Source: DASZIT01 sp963709665 (GTDB lineage Bacteria; Actinomycetota; Acidimicrobiia; Acidimicrobiales; RAAP-2). From it: 64,000 bases of DNA. Below, piece by piece: positions 1-15,520 of this stretch. A program made the position numbers and the translations under genes. The stretch's first letter is position 1, and every line of letters begins with the position of its first letter. The stretch spans positions 558,001-622,000 of the forward strand of contig CAVPWU010000002.1 of NCBI GenBank assembly GCA_963709665.1. Direction: 5' to 3'. The notes below the pieces were generated by a model. The model did not search any database. It was not told the DNA's origin and was given only the letters and a program-made list of their open reading frames with translations.

Positions 1-1
1 G

Positions 2-625
2 TACTCCATGACCCAGCCCACCGCCTCCGAGCCCACCGAGGTGGTCATCGGGTTCGAGTCGGGCATCCCCATCTCGGTGGACGGCGACACCCTGGCGCCC
101 TACGAGCTGATCGCCCATCTCAACCGGCTGGTCGGCTCCTACGGGTGGGGCCGGCTCGACATGGTGGAGAGCCGGCGGGTGGGCATCAAGTGCCGGGAGA
201 CCTACGAGTGCCCCGGCGCCCTGGCCCTCCTGCTGGCCCACGCCGACCTCGAGGACCTCACCCTGGAGCGTGACCTGCTCCACGAGAAGATGCGGCTCGA
301 GCCGCGCTGGTCGGAGCTGGTCTACGACGGGCTGTGGTTCTCGCCGCTGAAGCAGGCCCTCGACGCCTTCGTGGTCGAATCGCAGCGGCACGTGACCGGC
401 GAGGTCCGGCTGCGCCTGGAGCCCGGGCGGTGCTACGTGGTGGGCCGCCGCAGCCCGGTGGGCCTCTACGACTACGGCCTGGCCACCTACGACGCCGCCG
501 ACACCTTCCGCCACCAGGACGCCGAGGGCTTCGTCCGGCTGTGGGGCCTGGGTGTGGCCACCTGGTCCGCCAAGCAGGAGAACCGCTCGGGAGGTGACGT
601 CCCCGGACGCGGTGGGTCTCGATGA
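2..625 (+). CDS. argG: Argininosuccinate synthase, C-terminal part (cut by window edge)
   Basis: Joins citrulline and aspartate with ATP to give argininosuccinate in arginine synthesis (cytosol). Only the last ~207 codons are in the window; the frame is open to base 2, so the start lies outside. The visible part matches the C-terminal domain of ArgG: a VVIGFESGIPISVDG stretch, a GRLDMVESRRVGIKCRETYE segment, and the tail with VGRRSPVGLYDYGLATY. The stop overlaps the argH start (ATGA, 622-625), so argG and argH are translationally coupled, the usual last two steps of the pathway. Confidence 0.95.
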   Translation, partial: YSMTQPTASEPTEVVIGFESGIPISVDGDTLAPYELIAHLNRLVGSYGWGRLDMVESRRVGIKCRETYECPGALALLLAHADLEDLTLERDLLHEKMRLEPRWSELVYDGLWFSPLKQALDAFVVESQRHVTGEVRLRLEPGRCYVVGRRSPVGLYDYGLATYDAADTFRHQDAEGFVRLWGLGVATWSAKQENRSGGDVPGRGGSR

Positions 626-2007
626 CCCTGTGGCACGGCCGACTGGCCGGCGGGACCGCCGACGAGGTGATGGCCTTCTCGGTCAGCCTCCACTACGACC
701 GCCGGCTGGCCGAGGACGACCTGGCCGGCTCGCAGGCCCACGTCCGGGGGCTCCGGCGCGCCGGCATCCTCACCGACGACGAGGCCGCCTCGGTGTCGTC
801 CGCCCTCGACCGGGTGGGGGAGGAGCTGGCGGCGGGGACGTTCGCCTTCGCCCCCGACGACGAGGACATCCACACCGCCGTCGAGCGGCGGGTCACCGAG
901 CTGGCCGGGGACGCCGGCGCCAAGCTGCACACCGGGCGGAGCCGCAACGACCAGGTGGCCACCGACCTCCGGCTCTTCACCAAGCGGGCCCTCGGTGAGG
1001 TGGTCGCCGACGTCCTGGCCCTCCAGGACGTGCTGCTGGCCCGCGCCCGCCAGGCCGACGGGACCTACCTCCCCGGCTACACCCACCTGCAGCGGGCCCA
1101 GCCGGTGCTGCTCGCCCACCACCTGCTGGCCCACGGCTGGGCGCTGGCGCGCGACGTCGACCGCCTGCTGGCCACCGTGGTCCGCCTCGACGTGTCGCCC
1201 CTGGGGGCCGGTGCGCTGGCCGGCTCGTCGCTGCCCCTCGACCCCGACGGGGTGGCCGAGGACCTGGGGTTCGGCTCCCGGTTCGAGAACTCGCTGGACG
1301 CCGTCTCCGATCGGGACTTCGTGGCCGAGGCCCTCTTCGACCTGGCCCTCCTCGGGGTGCACCTGTCCCGGATGGGGGAGGAGCTGGTGCTGTGGTCGAC
1401 CGAGGAGTTCGGCTTCGCCGTGCTCGACGACGCCTACGCCACCGGAAGCTCGATGCTGCCCCAGAAGAAGAACCCCGACGTCGCCGAGCTGGCCCGCGGC
1501 AAGACCGGGCGACTGGTCGGGAACCTCACCGCCCTCCTGGTGACGCTGAAGGGGCTCCCGTTGTCCTACAACCGGGACCTGCAGGAGGACAAGGAGCCCC
1601 TCTTCGACTCCCTGGAGCAGGTCCACCTGGCCCTGGTGGCGCTGACCGGGGTCCTCGGCACGGTGACCTTCGACGCCCACCGGATGCAACAGGCGGCCGA
1701 CGGGCCGAGCTCCGCCGCCGTCGACCTGGCCGAGTGGCTGGTCGAGCAGGGCATGCCGTTCCGCCAGGCCCACGCGGTGGTGGGCGGCCTGGTCCACGAG
1801 TCGCTCGACCGCCATGTCCCGCTGTCCGAGCTGGTGGAGGCCCACCCGGCCCTGGGGGCCGACGCCGTGGCCCTGCTCGAGCCCGGGGTGGCCGTCACCC
1901 GGCGGACCACCCCCGGTGGTGCCGGCCCCGGTCCGGTCCAGGTGCAGCTCGACCGGTTCGCCCTCCGGCTCCAGGCCGACCACGGGCGCTCGTCACCGCC
2001 GTCCTGA
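622..2007 (+). CDS. argH: Argininosuccinate lyase
   Basis: Splits argininosuccinate into arginine and fumarate. 461 aa, normal for the fumarase/aspartase superfamily. The family signature with the flexible catalytic-serine loop is present as TGSSMLPQKKNPD (about residue 275), and HTGRSRNDQVATD (about residue 95) is the substrate-binding region. ATG overlaps the argG stop by 4 bases (ATGA), so no separate ribosome site is needed. The 3' end is followed by an 87-base gap to the dipZ-like gene. Confidence 0.97.
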   Translation: MTLWHGRLAGGTADEVMAFSVSLHYDRRLAEDDLAGSQAHVRGLRRAGILTDDEAASVSSALDRVGEELAAGTFAFAPDDEDIHTAVERRVTELAGDAGAKLHTGRSRNDQVATDLRLFTKRALGEVVADVLALQDVLLARARQADGTYLPGYTHLQRAQPVLLAHHLLAHGWALARDVDRLLATVVRLDVSPLGAGALAGSSLPLDPDGVAEDLGFGSRFENSLDAVSDRDFVAEALFDLALLGVHLSRMGEELVLWSTEEFGFAVLDDAYATGSSMLPQKKNPDVAELARGKTGRLVGNLTALLVTLKGLPLSYNRDLQEDKEPLFDSLEQVHLALVALTGVLGTVTFDAHRMQQAADGPSSAAVDLAEWLVEQGMPFRQAHAVVGGLVHESLDRHVPLSELVEAHPALGADAVALLEPGVAVTRRTTPGGAGPGPVQVQLDRFALRLQADHGRSSPPS

Positions 2008-2094
2008 CCGGGCCGGAGGGCCGGATCGACCCCCTGGTGGACCGTCCCCGCCCCCCGACCACCGGTGGCGCCGACGGGATGCAAGGCTGACCCG

Positions 2095-4014
2095 GTGGGC
2101 ACGCTGATCGTCATCGGCTTTCTGGGAGGCCTGGTCACCGGGATCTCCCCCTGCATCATCCCGGTGGTTCCGGTGATCTTTGCCGCCGGCGCGGTGGGCG
2201 GGGTGGACGAGTCGGAGCTCGAAGCCGACGACGCGCCTCGGGAGGCGGCGGGCGAGCCGGAGGTGTTGGTACCGGTGGGCGCCACCGCCGGGCCGGCGGC
2301 GGTCGACGACGGCCCTCCGGCCCCACCCCCTGTCGCTCCCGGCACCGTCCCGGGGTCGGCCTCGGGGACGGTCGGCCCCCCGCCGTCGTCGATGACCGAC
2401 GCCGAGCGGGCGTTGCTGCGGCGGAGCTACCGCCGTCGCCCCTACGCGGTGGTGGCCGGTCTGGTCCTCAGCTTCAGCTTCGCCACCCTGGTCGGCACCA
2501 GCGTCCTCAGCGCCCTGGGCCTGCCCGACGACTTTCTCAGCTACCTGGGCATCGCCATGCTGGGCCTGGTGGCCCTGGGCCTCATCGTGCCGGAGTTCGG
2601 CGATCTGCTCGAGCGCCCCTTCGCCCGGCTGGTCACGGGCCGGCAGCGCAACGAGGGTGGCGGGTTCGTGCTCGGCCTCAGCCTCGGTCTGCTCTTCATC
2701 CCCTGCGCCGGTCCGGTGCTCACCGCCATCACCGTGGTGGGCGCCAAGCACCGCATCGGCTTCTCCGCCCTCATCCTCACCGTGGCCTTCGCGGTGGGGG
2801 TGGCGGTGCCCCTGCTGGCCTTCGCCATCGTGGGACAGCGGCTGGGAGGGCGGATGAAGGTGGTCCGGCACCGGGCCTCGGTGGTCCGTCGGGTGATCGG
2901 GGTGTTCCTCCTGTTCGCCACCCTGGTCCTGGGGCTGAACGTGGTGCTCGGCCTCAACCTCACCGCCAGCCTGCAGCGGGACCTCCCGGGGTACACCGAC
3001 GGGCTGACCACCCACCTGGAGGGCGGGGCCACCGCCAAATCGGCGCTGGGCGGCGTGGACGGCAACACCGGGACCGGCGCCCTGTCCGCCTGCACGCCGG
3101 CCTCCCCGGTCCTGGCCCGTTGCGGCACCGCCCCCGCCCTCACCGGCATCCAGCAGTGGCTGAACACCCCGGGCGACCGGCCGCTCTCCCTGTCGGGGCT
3201 GAAGGGCAAGGTGGTGCTGGTCGACTTCTGGACCTACTCGTGCATCAACTGCCAGCGGACGCTGCCGCACCTCGAGGCCTGGAACCAGCGGTATGCCGCC
3301 GACGGCCTGCAGATCATCGGCGTGCACACCCCGGAGTTCGCCTTCGAGCACGTGGTGTCCAACGTGCACACGGCGGCCGGACAGCTGGGGGTCACCTACC
3401 CGATCGCCATCGACAACGACTACGACACCTGGAACGCCTACCAGAACGACTACTGGCCGGCCGAGTACCTGATCGACGCCTCCGGCGTGGTCCGGCACGT
3501 CGACTTCGGGGAGGGGGAGTACTCCCAGACCGAGGGGTTCATCCGCCAGCTGCTGAAGGCGGACGACCCGACGGTCCAGCTCCCTCCGCCCAGCGACGTG
3601 CCCGACCGGACGCCCACCGAGGCCACCACCCCGGAGGCGTACCTGGGGTCGGCCCATCCGACCAGCCTGGACGGGCAGACCATCTCGGAGGGGCAGGACG
3701 CCGTCTACACCCTCCCGTCCTCCATCCCCGCCAACGCCTACGCCTACGGCGGGACCTGGAACATCGGCAGCCAGGCCTCGACGGCGGGGCCCGACGCCAC
3801 CCTGCAGCTCGACTTCCAGGCCAAGGACGTCTATCTGGTCCTGGGAGGGTCGGGCACCGTGGGGGTGGACGTCGACGGCAAGGCCCTCCCGACGGTCACC
3901 GTGGGCGGGGTGCCCCGGCTGTACCAGCTGGTGGGTGGCGCCCAGCCCCAGACCGGCCTGTTGTCGCTGACGGTGAGCCCGGGGGTGGCCGCCTACGACT
4001 TCACCTTCGGCTAG
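2095..4014 (+). CDS. dipZ: DipZ-like protein: CcdA membrane domain fused to thioredoxin domain
   Basis: Predicted to carry electrons from cytoplasmic thioredoxin across the membrane to an extracellular thioredoxin-like domain (thiol redox, cytochrome c maturation or oxidative repair). 639 aa from GTG 2095; this start puts the first membrane helix at the N terminus, as in CcdA. One CcdA cysteine is in ISPCIIP (about C20), the other in FIPCAGP (about C204). The thioredoxin domain has WTYSCINC (about C383/C386), the DipZ form of CxxC. A C-terminal beta-rich domain (about 500-639) follows, as in mycobacterial DipZ. Unusual: residues ~38-105 form a long acidic, Pro/Ala-rich loop between the first two helix groups. 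An ATG 30 bases upstream (2065) is possible but adds non-hydrophobic residues. Confidence 0.9.
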   Translation: MGTLIVIGFLGGLVTGISPCIIPVVPVIFAAGAVGGVDESELEADDAPREAAGEPEVLVPVGATAGPAAVDDGPPAPPPVAPGTVPGSASGTVGPPPSSMTDAERALLRRSYRRRPYAVVAGLVLSFSFATLVGTSVLSALGLPDDFLSYLGIAMLGLVALGLIVPEFGDLLERPFARLVTGRQRNEGGGFVLGLSLGLLFIPCAGPVLTAITVVGAKHRIGFSALILTVAFAVGVAVPLLAFAIVGQRLGGRMKVVRHRASVVRRVIGVFLLFATLVLGLNVVLGLNLTASLQRDLPGYTDGLTTHLEGGATAKSALGGVDGNTGTGALSACTPASPVLARCGTAPALTGIQQWLNTPGDRPLSLSGLKGKVVLVDFWTYSCINCQRTLPHLEAWNQRYAADGLQIIGVHTPEFAFEHVVSNVHTAAGQLGVTYPIAIDNDYDTWNAYQNDYWPAEYLIDASGVVRHVDFGEGEYSQTEGFIRQLLKADDPTVQLPPPSDVPDRTPTEATTPEAYLGSAHPTSLDGQTISEGQDAVYTLPSSIPANAYAYGGTWNIGSQASTAGPDATLQLDFQAKDVYLVLGGSGTVGVDVDGKALPTVTVGGVPRLYQLVGGAQPQTGLLSLTVSPGVAAYDFTFG

Positions 4015-4063
4015 GTGGGAAGCCCCGCGGGACGGCCCCGGTGATCCGCCACGGCCCCGCCGG

Positions 4064-4069
4064 TAACCT
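4064..4069 (+). promoter_or_regulatory. -10 box of a leaderless transcript (mpg)
   Basis: TAACCT ends 6 bases before ATG 4076, so transcription should start at or next to the start codon. No ribosome-binding site is visible. The same layout recurs at many genes in this window. Confidence 0.5.
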
Positions 4070-4075
4070 GCACCC

Positions 4076-4714
4076 ATGACCGGCGGCGTGGACGGCGACC
4101 CGTCGACGCCGGCCCGGACCCCCCTCGACCGCCGGGACCTGGCCGGCGACGCCCCCTCGGTGGCACCCACCCTGCTCAACAAGGTGCTGGTCCGGGGCGG
4201 ACGGGCCGGTCGGATCGTCGAGGTGGAGGCCTACACCGGTGCCGACGACCCGGCCTCCCACGCCTACCGGGGCGAGACGGCCCGGAACGCCGTCATGTTC
4301 GGCCCCCCCGGGCGCTGCTACGTGTACTTCACCTACGGGATGCATTGGTGCGCCAACGTGGTCTGCGGGCCGCCGGGGAAGGCCCATGCCGTCCTGATCC
4401 GGGCCCTCCATCCCCTGGACGGCCTGGAGGCCATGCGGACCGCCCGCCCGGCCGCCCGGCGGGACGTCGATCTCTGCAACGGCCCGGCCAAGCTCTGCCA
4501 GGCCCTGGGGATCACCGGTGCCGACGGGGGGAGTGACCTCCTGGACGGGAGCGGACCGCTGCTCCTGGCGGACGACGGGGTGGACCCACCGATCCGGCCC
4601 GGGAACGGGGTGCGGATCGGGATCTCCGTGGCCACCGAGCGTGCGCTACGGTGGTGGGTGCCGGACGACCCCTCCGTCTCACCGACCAGGGTCCATGCTT
4701 TGACACGGACCTGA
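4076..4714 (+). CDS. DNA-3-methyladenine glycosylase (MPG/AAG family)
   Basis: Removes alkylated purines (3-methyladenine, hypoxanthine) from DNA as the first step of base excision repair. 212 aa, typical for bacterial MPG-fold enzymes. The active-site segment is EVEAYTG with the catalytic Glu at about residue 51, followed by DPASHAYRG and the conserved MFGPPGRCYVYFTYGMHWC region that forms the damaged-base pocket. The ATG follows a TANNNT box with 6 bases between. The gene's last bases overlap the -35 box of the rRNA promoter (4700-4705), so the two transcription units are tightly packed. Confidence 0.93.
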   Translation: MTGGVDGDPSTPARTPLDRRDLAGDAPSVAPTLLNKVLVRGGRAGRIVEVEAYTGADDPASHAYRGETARNAVMFGPPGRCYVYFTYGMHWCANVVCGPPGKAHAVLIRALHPLDGLEAMRTARPAARRDVDLCNGPAKLCQALGITGADGGSDLLDGSGPLLLADDGVDPPIRPGNGVRIGISVATERALRWWVPDDPSVSPTRVHALTRT

Positions 4715-4728
4715 GGGACCGGTATAGT
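4700..4728 (+). promoter_or_regulatory. rRNA operon promoter
   Basis: Near-perfect vegetative sigma promoter: TTGACA (4700-4705), 17-base spacer, TATAGT (4723-4728). The start should be near 4735, giving a ~295-base leader before mature 16S. The -35 box lies inside the end of the upstream glycosylase gene. Confidence 0.85.
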
Positions 4729-4834
4729 AATCAGTCCCGGCGAACGGACCCCATGGGTACGTCGCCAGGCACTCGGGAAGCGGCTCCGGCCGCAACCTTG
4801 GAACTCCGGCATCGACGCCTTACGGCGTGTGCCC

Positions 4835-4866
4835 GGTCGCTCCTTGAAAACGGAATAGTGATAGCC
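4835..4866 (+). other. 16S processing stem, 5' strand
   Basis: Pairs with 6700-6731 on the other side of 16S. The core AAAACGGAATAGTGAT (4847-4862) is an exact complement of 6704-6719. Pairing continues outward through 4835 (with G-U pairs and one mismatch) and for 3 pairs inward after a 1x1 mismatch. This is the expected RNase III substrate that frees pre-16S. Confidence 0.8.
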
Positions 4867-4937
4867 AAAAGTCAGTGCGGGTGGTCGCGTCTCGAATCGT
4901 GACCACTAAGTAGTAAAAGCATTGAACGGACAATGTC

Positions 4938-4949
4938 TGTTCTTTGCCA
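4938..4949 (+). promoter_or_regulatory. boxA-like antitermination site in rrn leader
   Basis: TGTTCTTTGCCA matches the classical boxA (TGCTCTTTAACA) at 9 of 12 positions. It sits ~90 bases before 16S, where NusB/S10-type antitermination signals occur. Otherwise the leader 4715-5030 holds no gene. Confidence 0.4.
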
Positions 4950-5030
4950 GTAATCAGTCGACCGAGAGGATCAGTGTCCTCGAGGTCGGCTCTCCGATTT
5001 CGGTAACGGCCCTCGGGTCGGAACGAAGTC

Positions 5031-6557
<1,527 letters not shown>

Positions 6558-6699
6558 TGGAGTCACTGTCTGACCCATTCCGGGTCAGATACTCCTAGTC
6601 GATCACTGGCTATTCGCTGTCGACATCATCCCGCCCTGGCGGACCGCACACCTTCGGGTGTCCCGTCCGTGAGGCACCCGGGCTCTGGAGTCGGCAGCG

Positions 6700-6731
6700 G
6701 GCAATCACTATTCCGTTTTGAGGGAGTGACC
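6700..6731 (+). other. 16S processing stem, 3' strand
   Basis: Complement of 4835-4866; exact 16-base core at 6704-6719. It lies ~145 bases downstream of the mature 16S end, so the pre-16S trailer is long. Confidence 0.8.
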
Positions 6732-6890
6732 CTCGGTTCTTGCCGTCAGGCAACCCGAGGTGATTCCACCCTCCGACGCGATGCCGACCCGACCTCCGGT
6801 CGCAGCCGGCCGCTCGCCCGTGCGCTCTGCACCCGCCCACCGGTCTGATTGAAGGTGGCCGGCGTCCCGGAACGCACGTTGTGCGCCCTT

Positions 6891-6916
6891 TGAGAATTCC
6901 ATAGCGAGCACGAGCA
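6891..6916 (+). other. 23S processing stem, 5' strand
   Basis: TTCCATAGCGAGCACGAGCA (6897-6916) is the exact reverse complement of 10057-10076. A 4-bp extension (TGAG with CTCA) follows beyond a 2x2 internal loop. It ends 8 bases before the inferred 23S 5' end. Confidence 0.85.
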
Positions 6917-6924
6917 TCTATGTT

Positions 6925-10056
<3,132 letters not shown>

Positions 10057-10082
10057 TGCTCGTGCTCGCTATGGAACGCTCA
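10057..10082 (+). other. 23S processing stem, 3' strand
   Basis: Exact 20-base complement of 6897-6916, starting directly after the inferred 23S 3' end, with an outer CTCA/TGAG extension. Together the two strands close a ~3.1-kb loop, the standard RNase III site for 23S. Confidence 0.85.
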
Positions 10083-10162
10083 GAGGTGACCGATATCGGT
10101 CACGTCGGGCTCGGATCACCCCGTTCACGGGGCCTGGTCCTCGAGCCCCGGAGAGCGCACAG

Positions 10163-10281
10163 TTTCCGGTGGCCATGGCGGCGTAGATACACCCGTTCCC
10201 ATTCCGAACACGGCAGTTAAGCACGCCAGCGCCGATGGTACTTGGGGGGTAGCCCCCTGGGAGAGTAGGACGCCGCCGGGA
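10163..10281 (+). rRNA. rrf: 5S ribosomal RNA
   Basis: 119 nt. The terminal helix pairs TTCCGGTGGC at the 5' end with GCCGCCGGGA at the 3' end. The core CCCATTCCGAACACGGCAGT and GAGAGTAGGACGCCG are diagnostic. It lies ~106 bases after 23S in the same transcript. Confidence 0.95.
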
Positions 10282-10289
10282 TTTCTCCA

Positions 10290-10322
10290 GACAACGCCCC
10301 CCGCCCAGCGGGGGGCGTTGTC
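10290..10322 (+). terminator. rrn operon terminator
   Basis: Perfect 15-bp hairpin: GACAACGCCCCCCGC, 3-base loop CCA, then the exact complement. It begins 8 bases after 5S. There is no T run behind it, which is common for hairpin terminators in high-GC actinobacteria. Confidence 0.85.
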
Positions 10323-10503
10323 GCGTCCCGACACCGGAGGAGGGACCGGGTCGTTGCCCGGGGTGGTGCAGGGTGGCCTAGCCTGACGGCGAAGCGGGTA
10401 GGACCGGTCGGCGGCAGGCGCACCGGTGCTCTCGTCGGATGGTTCGACGTGCTCGGGTCGCCCTGTCGCGTGAACGGAACCAAGGTGGAGCGGGAGTGAC
10501 GTC

Positions 10504-12060
10504 GTGTCAGAGTCGGTAGAGCTGCCACCCCTGGCCTCGCAGATGCTCGGGGTGGTGTCGGGTGCCTTCAGCCCCGACGGCCTGGCCGGGCCGGAGTGGA
10601 TCGTGTCCATGTGTCTGCGCCTCGAGGGGCGGCTCGACCCGGAGTTGCTGAACCGGTCGCTGGGCGCCCTGGCCCACCGGCACGAGCTCCTGCGGGCCAC
10701 CCTGGTCACCGGCCAGGGGCGGCCCCGGGTGCGGATCGCCGACGAGGTCCCGGTGGACATGACCGTCCGCCCGGTGTCGTCGGGGGTGGGGGATCCCGAG
10801 GGGTGGGCCCTCGAGCACGTCCACCAGGAGGCCCGGCGGGCGGTCGACCCGGAGGTGGCTCCGACCTGGCGGGTCCGGGTGGTGGCGCTGTCGCCCACCG
10901 ACCACCTGCTGTCGTTCGTGGCCCACCACCTGTTCGTCGACGGGTGGTCGCTCGAGTTGGTGGCCCATGACCTGATCGCCCTCTACAACCGGGAGGGGGG
11001 TGACGCCGCCCCCCTGGGCCCGGCCTCCTCCTACCGGGAGTACGCCGCCACCCGCCTGGCCGCCGCCCCCCCGTCCATCGGTGCCTGGTTCGAGTCGGAG
11101 ATGGCGCCGTTGCCGGCCATGACGACACCGGAGGTGCAGGTGGACGCCGGTGACAGGGTGTTCTCCGCCGCCCTGACCGAGGGCACCCTGGTCCGGGCCG
11201 GCCTGCGGGTGCTGGCCAGCCGCCCGGTGCGCACCCTGCTGGTGCGGCGCCTGGTCGACCGCGGCCCGGTCCGGTCCGACAGCCCGGGTCGCCGCCGGCC
11301 GCCGCCCGAGCGGGTCCGGCCCACCCCCCGGGTGACCGAGCCGGCCAGCTTCGGTGCGGCGGGCACCGCCGAGCTCCGGGCCCGGGGCCGCCGGCTGGGT
11401 ACCAGCGAGGCGGTGGTGCTGGGTGCCGTGCTCCTCCGCTCCCTCCGCCGGACGTTCGGGCACGACGAGGTGTGGGCCTGGAGCCTGTCGTCCGGTCGGA
11501 TGGCCGCCGAGGAGCTGGAGCTGGTGGGGAACTTCCCGGACATCTTCCCGATCCGGTCGGTGGTGGGCGACGACGTGCCGTTCGAGGCGACGGTCGCCGA
11601 CGTCCGGGGCGCCTTCGTGCGCTTCTACACCTCCGGCGGGTTCTGCGCCCCGTGGGTGGAGCCGGACACCGCCCTGGTCGGTCTCCTGACCGAGGTTCCC
11701 ACCGGCGACCTGGCCCGGGCGGTGGCCACCCTGGTGGATCCGCGTCGGCTGCGGGTCTTCTATGACGTCAGCCCCCGCTCGGCGGTGGCGGAGGTGACCG
11801 GGTCGACGGTCGGGCCGGGGCGGGTGGACCCGGGCGCCACCCGGCGGTTGACCTGGCGGCACCAGGAGATCCCCACCGGTATCAGCCGGAACCCCGCCGA
11901 CTGCCAGCTGGGGGTGCGGTTCGTCGACGAGGGGGACGCCCTCACCTTCACCGTCCAGTACGACGCCCGCCGGCTCGGCGACCAGGTGGTGGCGGGGTTC
12001 GTGCGGCACCTGACCGAGTCGGTGGCCGCGTTGGCGGACACCGGGTCCGGGTCGGACTGA
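10504..12060 (+). CDS. Stand-alone NRPS condensation-domain protein
   Basis: Condensation-fold protein, 518 aa, GTG start after a GGGAG-type site. The active-site motif is intact as HHLFVDG (about residues 141-147; second His is the catalytic position). The second half carries VGNFPDIFPIR (about residue 345), matching the VGxFxNxLPLR-like core of C domains. No adenylation, carrier or thioesterase domain is fused. The next gene supplies an adenylation and carrier domain, so this protein probably acts in trans on that carrier, joining its aminoacyl group to an acyl donor or to an amine/alcohol acceptor. The product is unknown. A ~90-residue Arg/Pro-rich stretch in the middle (about 225-280) looks like an insertion or linker. 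Confidence 0.8.
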   Translation: MSESVELPPLASQMLGVVSGAFSPDGLAGPEWIVSMCLRLEGRLDPELLNRSLGALAHRHELLRATLVTGQGRPRVRIADEVPVDMTVRPVSSGVGDPEGWALEHVHQEARRAVDPEVAPTWRVRVVALSPTDHLLSFVAHHLFVDGWSLELVAHDLIALYNREGGDAAPLGPASSYREYAATRLAAAPPSIGAWFESEMAPLPAMTTPEVQVDAGDRVFSAALTEGTLVRAGLRVLASRPVRTLLVRRLVDRGPVRSDSPGRRRPPPERVRPTPRVTEPASFGAAGTAELRARGRRLGTSEAVVLGAVLLRSLRRTFGHDEVWAWSLSSGRMAAEELELVGNFPDIFPIRSVVGDDVPFEATVADVRGAFVRFYTSGGFCAPWVEPDTALVGLLTEVPTGDLARAVATLVDPRRLRVFYDVSPRSAVAEVTGSTVGPGRVDPGATRRLTWRHQEIPTGISRNPADCQLGVRFVDEGDALTFTVQYDARRLGDQVVAGFVRHLTESVAALADTGSGSD

Positions 12061-12224
12061 TGGCCGGACCGGAGGCGACCGGGGGAGATGAAGACCTGGT
12101 CACGGGCGGTGGATCCGCGGCGGCCCCTCCCTCGATGCCGTCGTCGCCGGTAGGCTGGCACCGGCTGTAGCGCATCGCAGGCCTCCCGGAGGCACGGGGC
12201 CGGGGAGGGGCAGGAGGTCGACCC

Positions 12225-14192
<1,968 letters not shown>

Positions 14193-14264
14193 TCCCTGCC
14201 ACGGGCGGATCCGGGTCGGGGCAGGGCCGGGGGCTCCCGGTGCTCTCGCCGGAGCCGAGGCCCG

Positions 14265-14762
14265 TCAGGCCGGCTCGCTCCCGCCGGACCCGGCGCCGAT
14301 CAGTTCGTCGGCGAGCAGCTCCAGGGCCTGACGGGCATAGCCCCGCCACATCCGGGCGATGACCGGCAGGACCGGGCCGGCCCAGCTCCGGGGGAACACG
14401 GTCCAGCGCCAGGTCACCAGGGTGCCGGTCCCGACCGGGGCGAACTCCCAGCGCCCGTCGATGCCCTCGACCAGCGGTCGCATGGGACCGGTGATATGGC
14501 TGAGGTGGTAGCCGAAGGCGTGAGGGGGGTCGACGTCGGTGAGCTGCTCACGCATGGTGCCGCCGTCGGCGGTGACCACGGTGCGGGTCTGGCCGACCTG
14601 ACCCCAGACCGCCGGCTGGTCGCGGACCTCCCGGACCGGGGGAAGGGCGACGTACCGACGCGAGAAGATCGTCGCCAACGGTGTCGGCAGGGTCTCCCTG
14701 AAGGCCCGCTCCACCTCGACGGGAATCGCCCGCTCCTGTCGGAGCACCACCGGGTCGGTCAT
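14265..14762 (-). CDS. SRPBCC (polyketide cyclase/dehydrase-like) family protein
   Basis: 165 aa, about the size of a single START/Bet v1-like helix-grip domain that binds a hydrophobic ligand in a deep cavity. Seen: an N-terminal RAIPVEVERAFRETLPTPL segment, a central W..V..G..R.V....G....E.LT pattern, and GRWEFAPVGTGTLVTWRWTVFP near the C terminus, typical of this fold. Specific substrate unknown. The ATG follows TAGGTT with a 6-base gap (14774-14769 on this strand), so it is probably leaderless. It runs towards the NRPS genes (convergent, 72-base gap); a functional link is possible but not shown. Confidence 0.7.
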   Translation of the reverse strand: MTDPVVLRQERAIPVEVERAFRETLPTPLATIFSRRYVALPPVREVRDQPAVWGQVGQTRTVVTADGGTMREQLTDVDPPHAFGYHLSHITGPMRPLVEGIDGRWEFAPVGTGTLVTWRWTVFPRSWAGPVLPVIARMWRGYARQALELLADELIGAGSGGSEPA

Positions 14763-14881
14763 ACGACGAACCTATCGCCCGGGGTCGGCACACCGTGGGG
14801 AGACGCACGCCGTGCCCACCGGGCCGGTGCCGGGCCCGGTCGCCCCTTGACCGACCGGAATCCCAGTGCTGTAGTTACACC

Positions 14882-15508
14882 GTGGTAGTGCGCAGCGGCG
14901 GCGCCCGTCGGGGAACCAGCCCGGACGGGGGAGGGGCCAGGGATCCCGACACCCCGGACGGCCACGGCTTGGACAAGGTCCTCGTCCGGAACATCCTCGA
15001 GCACGCCCACGACTACCCCTGGCGGTACACCGGCATCGGGCTCCTGGGCCTCCGCCTCGACGACCACCGGGAGTTCCGGCTCCACGTCTGGGCGCCGGAC
15101 CGGTCCACCGGCGGGGCGGTGATCCACGACCATCCCTACGACTTCACCTCCCGGATCATCGTCGGCGAGCTGACCAACGCCCGCTACGAGGAGGACCCCT
15201 CGGGTGTCAAGTACCTGCGGGAGCGGTACTCGCCGGGCAACGAGGAGCTGCGCACCTCCGACGTCGTCCAGCTCGCCTCCCGGGTCGAGACCTACCGGGA
15301 GGGGGAAGAGTACAGCCAGCTGGCCCCGGAACTCCACGACAGCCGCCAGCTCCCGGGGACGGTCTCCGTCATCCGGTGCACCTTCCGGGACGTCGGGGAG
15401 CTCACGGTGTGCCGCCCGGAGGATGCCCCCTGGGTCTCCGGTTCGGCGCGGGCGGCCACCCCCGACGAGGTCGCCGCCATCACCGCCCAGGCGCTGGCCT
15501 GGTTCTGA
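14882..15508 (+). CDS. Cupin-like protein with HDH metal-site motif
   Basis: About 208 aa. The pattern IHDHPYDFTSRIIVGELTNARY followed ~75 residues later by ELHDS and a closing strand is that of a cupin with two His-containing motifs, as in cysteine dioxygenase-like enzymes. A metal ion held by the HDH pair and the later His is likely; the substrate is not known. Start uncertain: GTG 14882 and GTG 14888 are both possible, and an upstream GTG-type start at 14795 adds a low-complexity N terminus. A TTGACC box (14847-14852) lies upstream of TAGTTA (14872-14877), so a promoter directly before GTG 14882 is possible. Confidence 0.55.
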   Translation: MVVRSGGARRGTSPDGGGARDPDTPDGHGLDKVLVRNILEHAHDYPWRYTGIGLLGLRLDDHREFRLHVWAPDRSTGGAVIHDHPYDFTSRIIVGELTNARYEEDPSGVKYLRERYSPGNEELRTSDVVQLASRVETYREGEEYSQLAPELHDSRQLPGTVSVIRCTFRDVGELTVCRPEDAPWVSGSARAATPDEVAAITAQALAWF

Positions 15509-15520
15509 CCCGCTCTCCGG

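Noticed and set aside
487..1983. Long open frame antisense to argH (and similar long antisense frames opposite dipZ, korA, gltB, NRPS and others)
   Set aside because: Shadow frames caused by high GC; composition is Gly/Arg/His-rich without family motifs, while the opposite strand has clear known genes.
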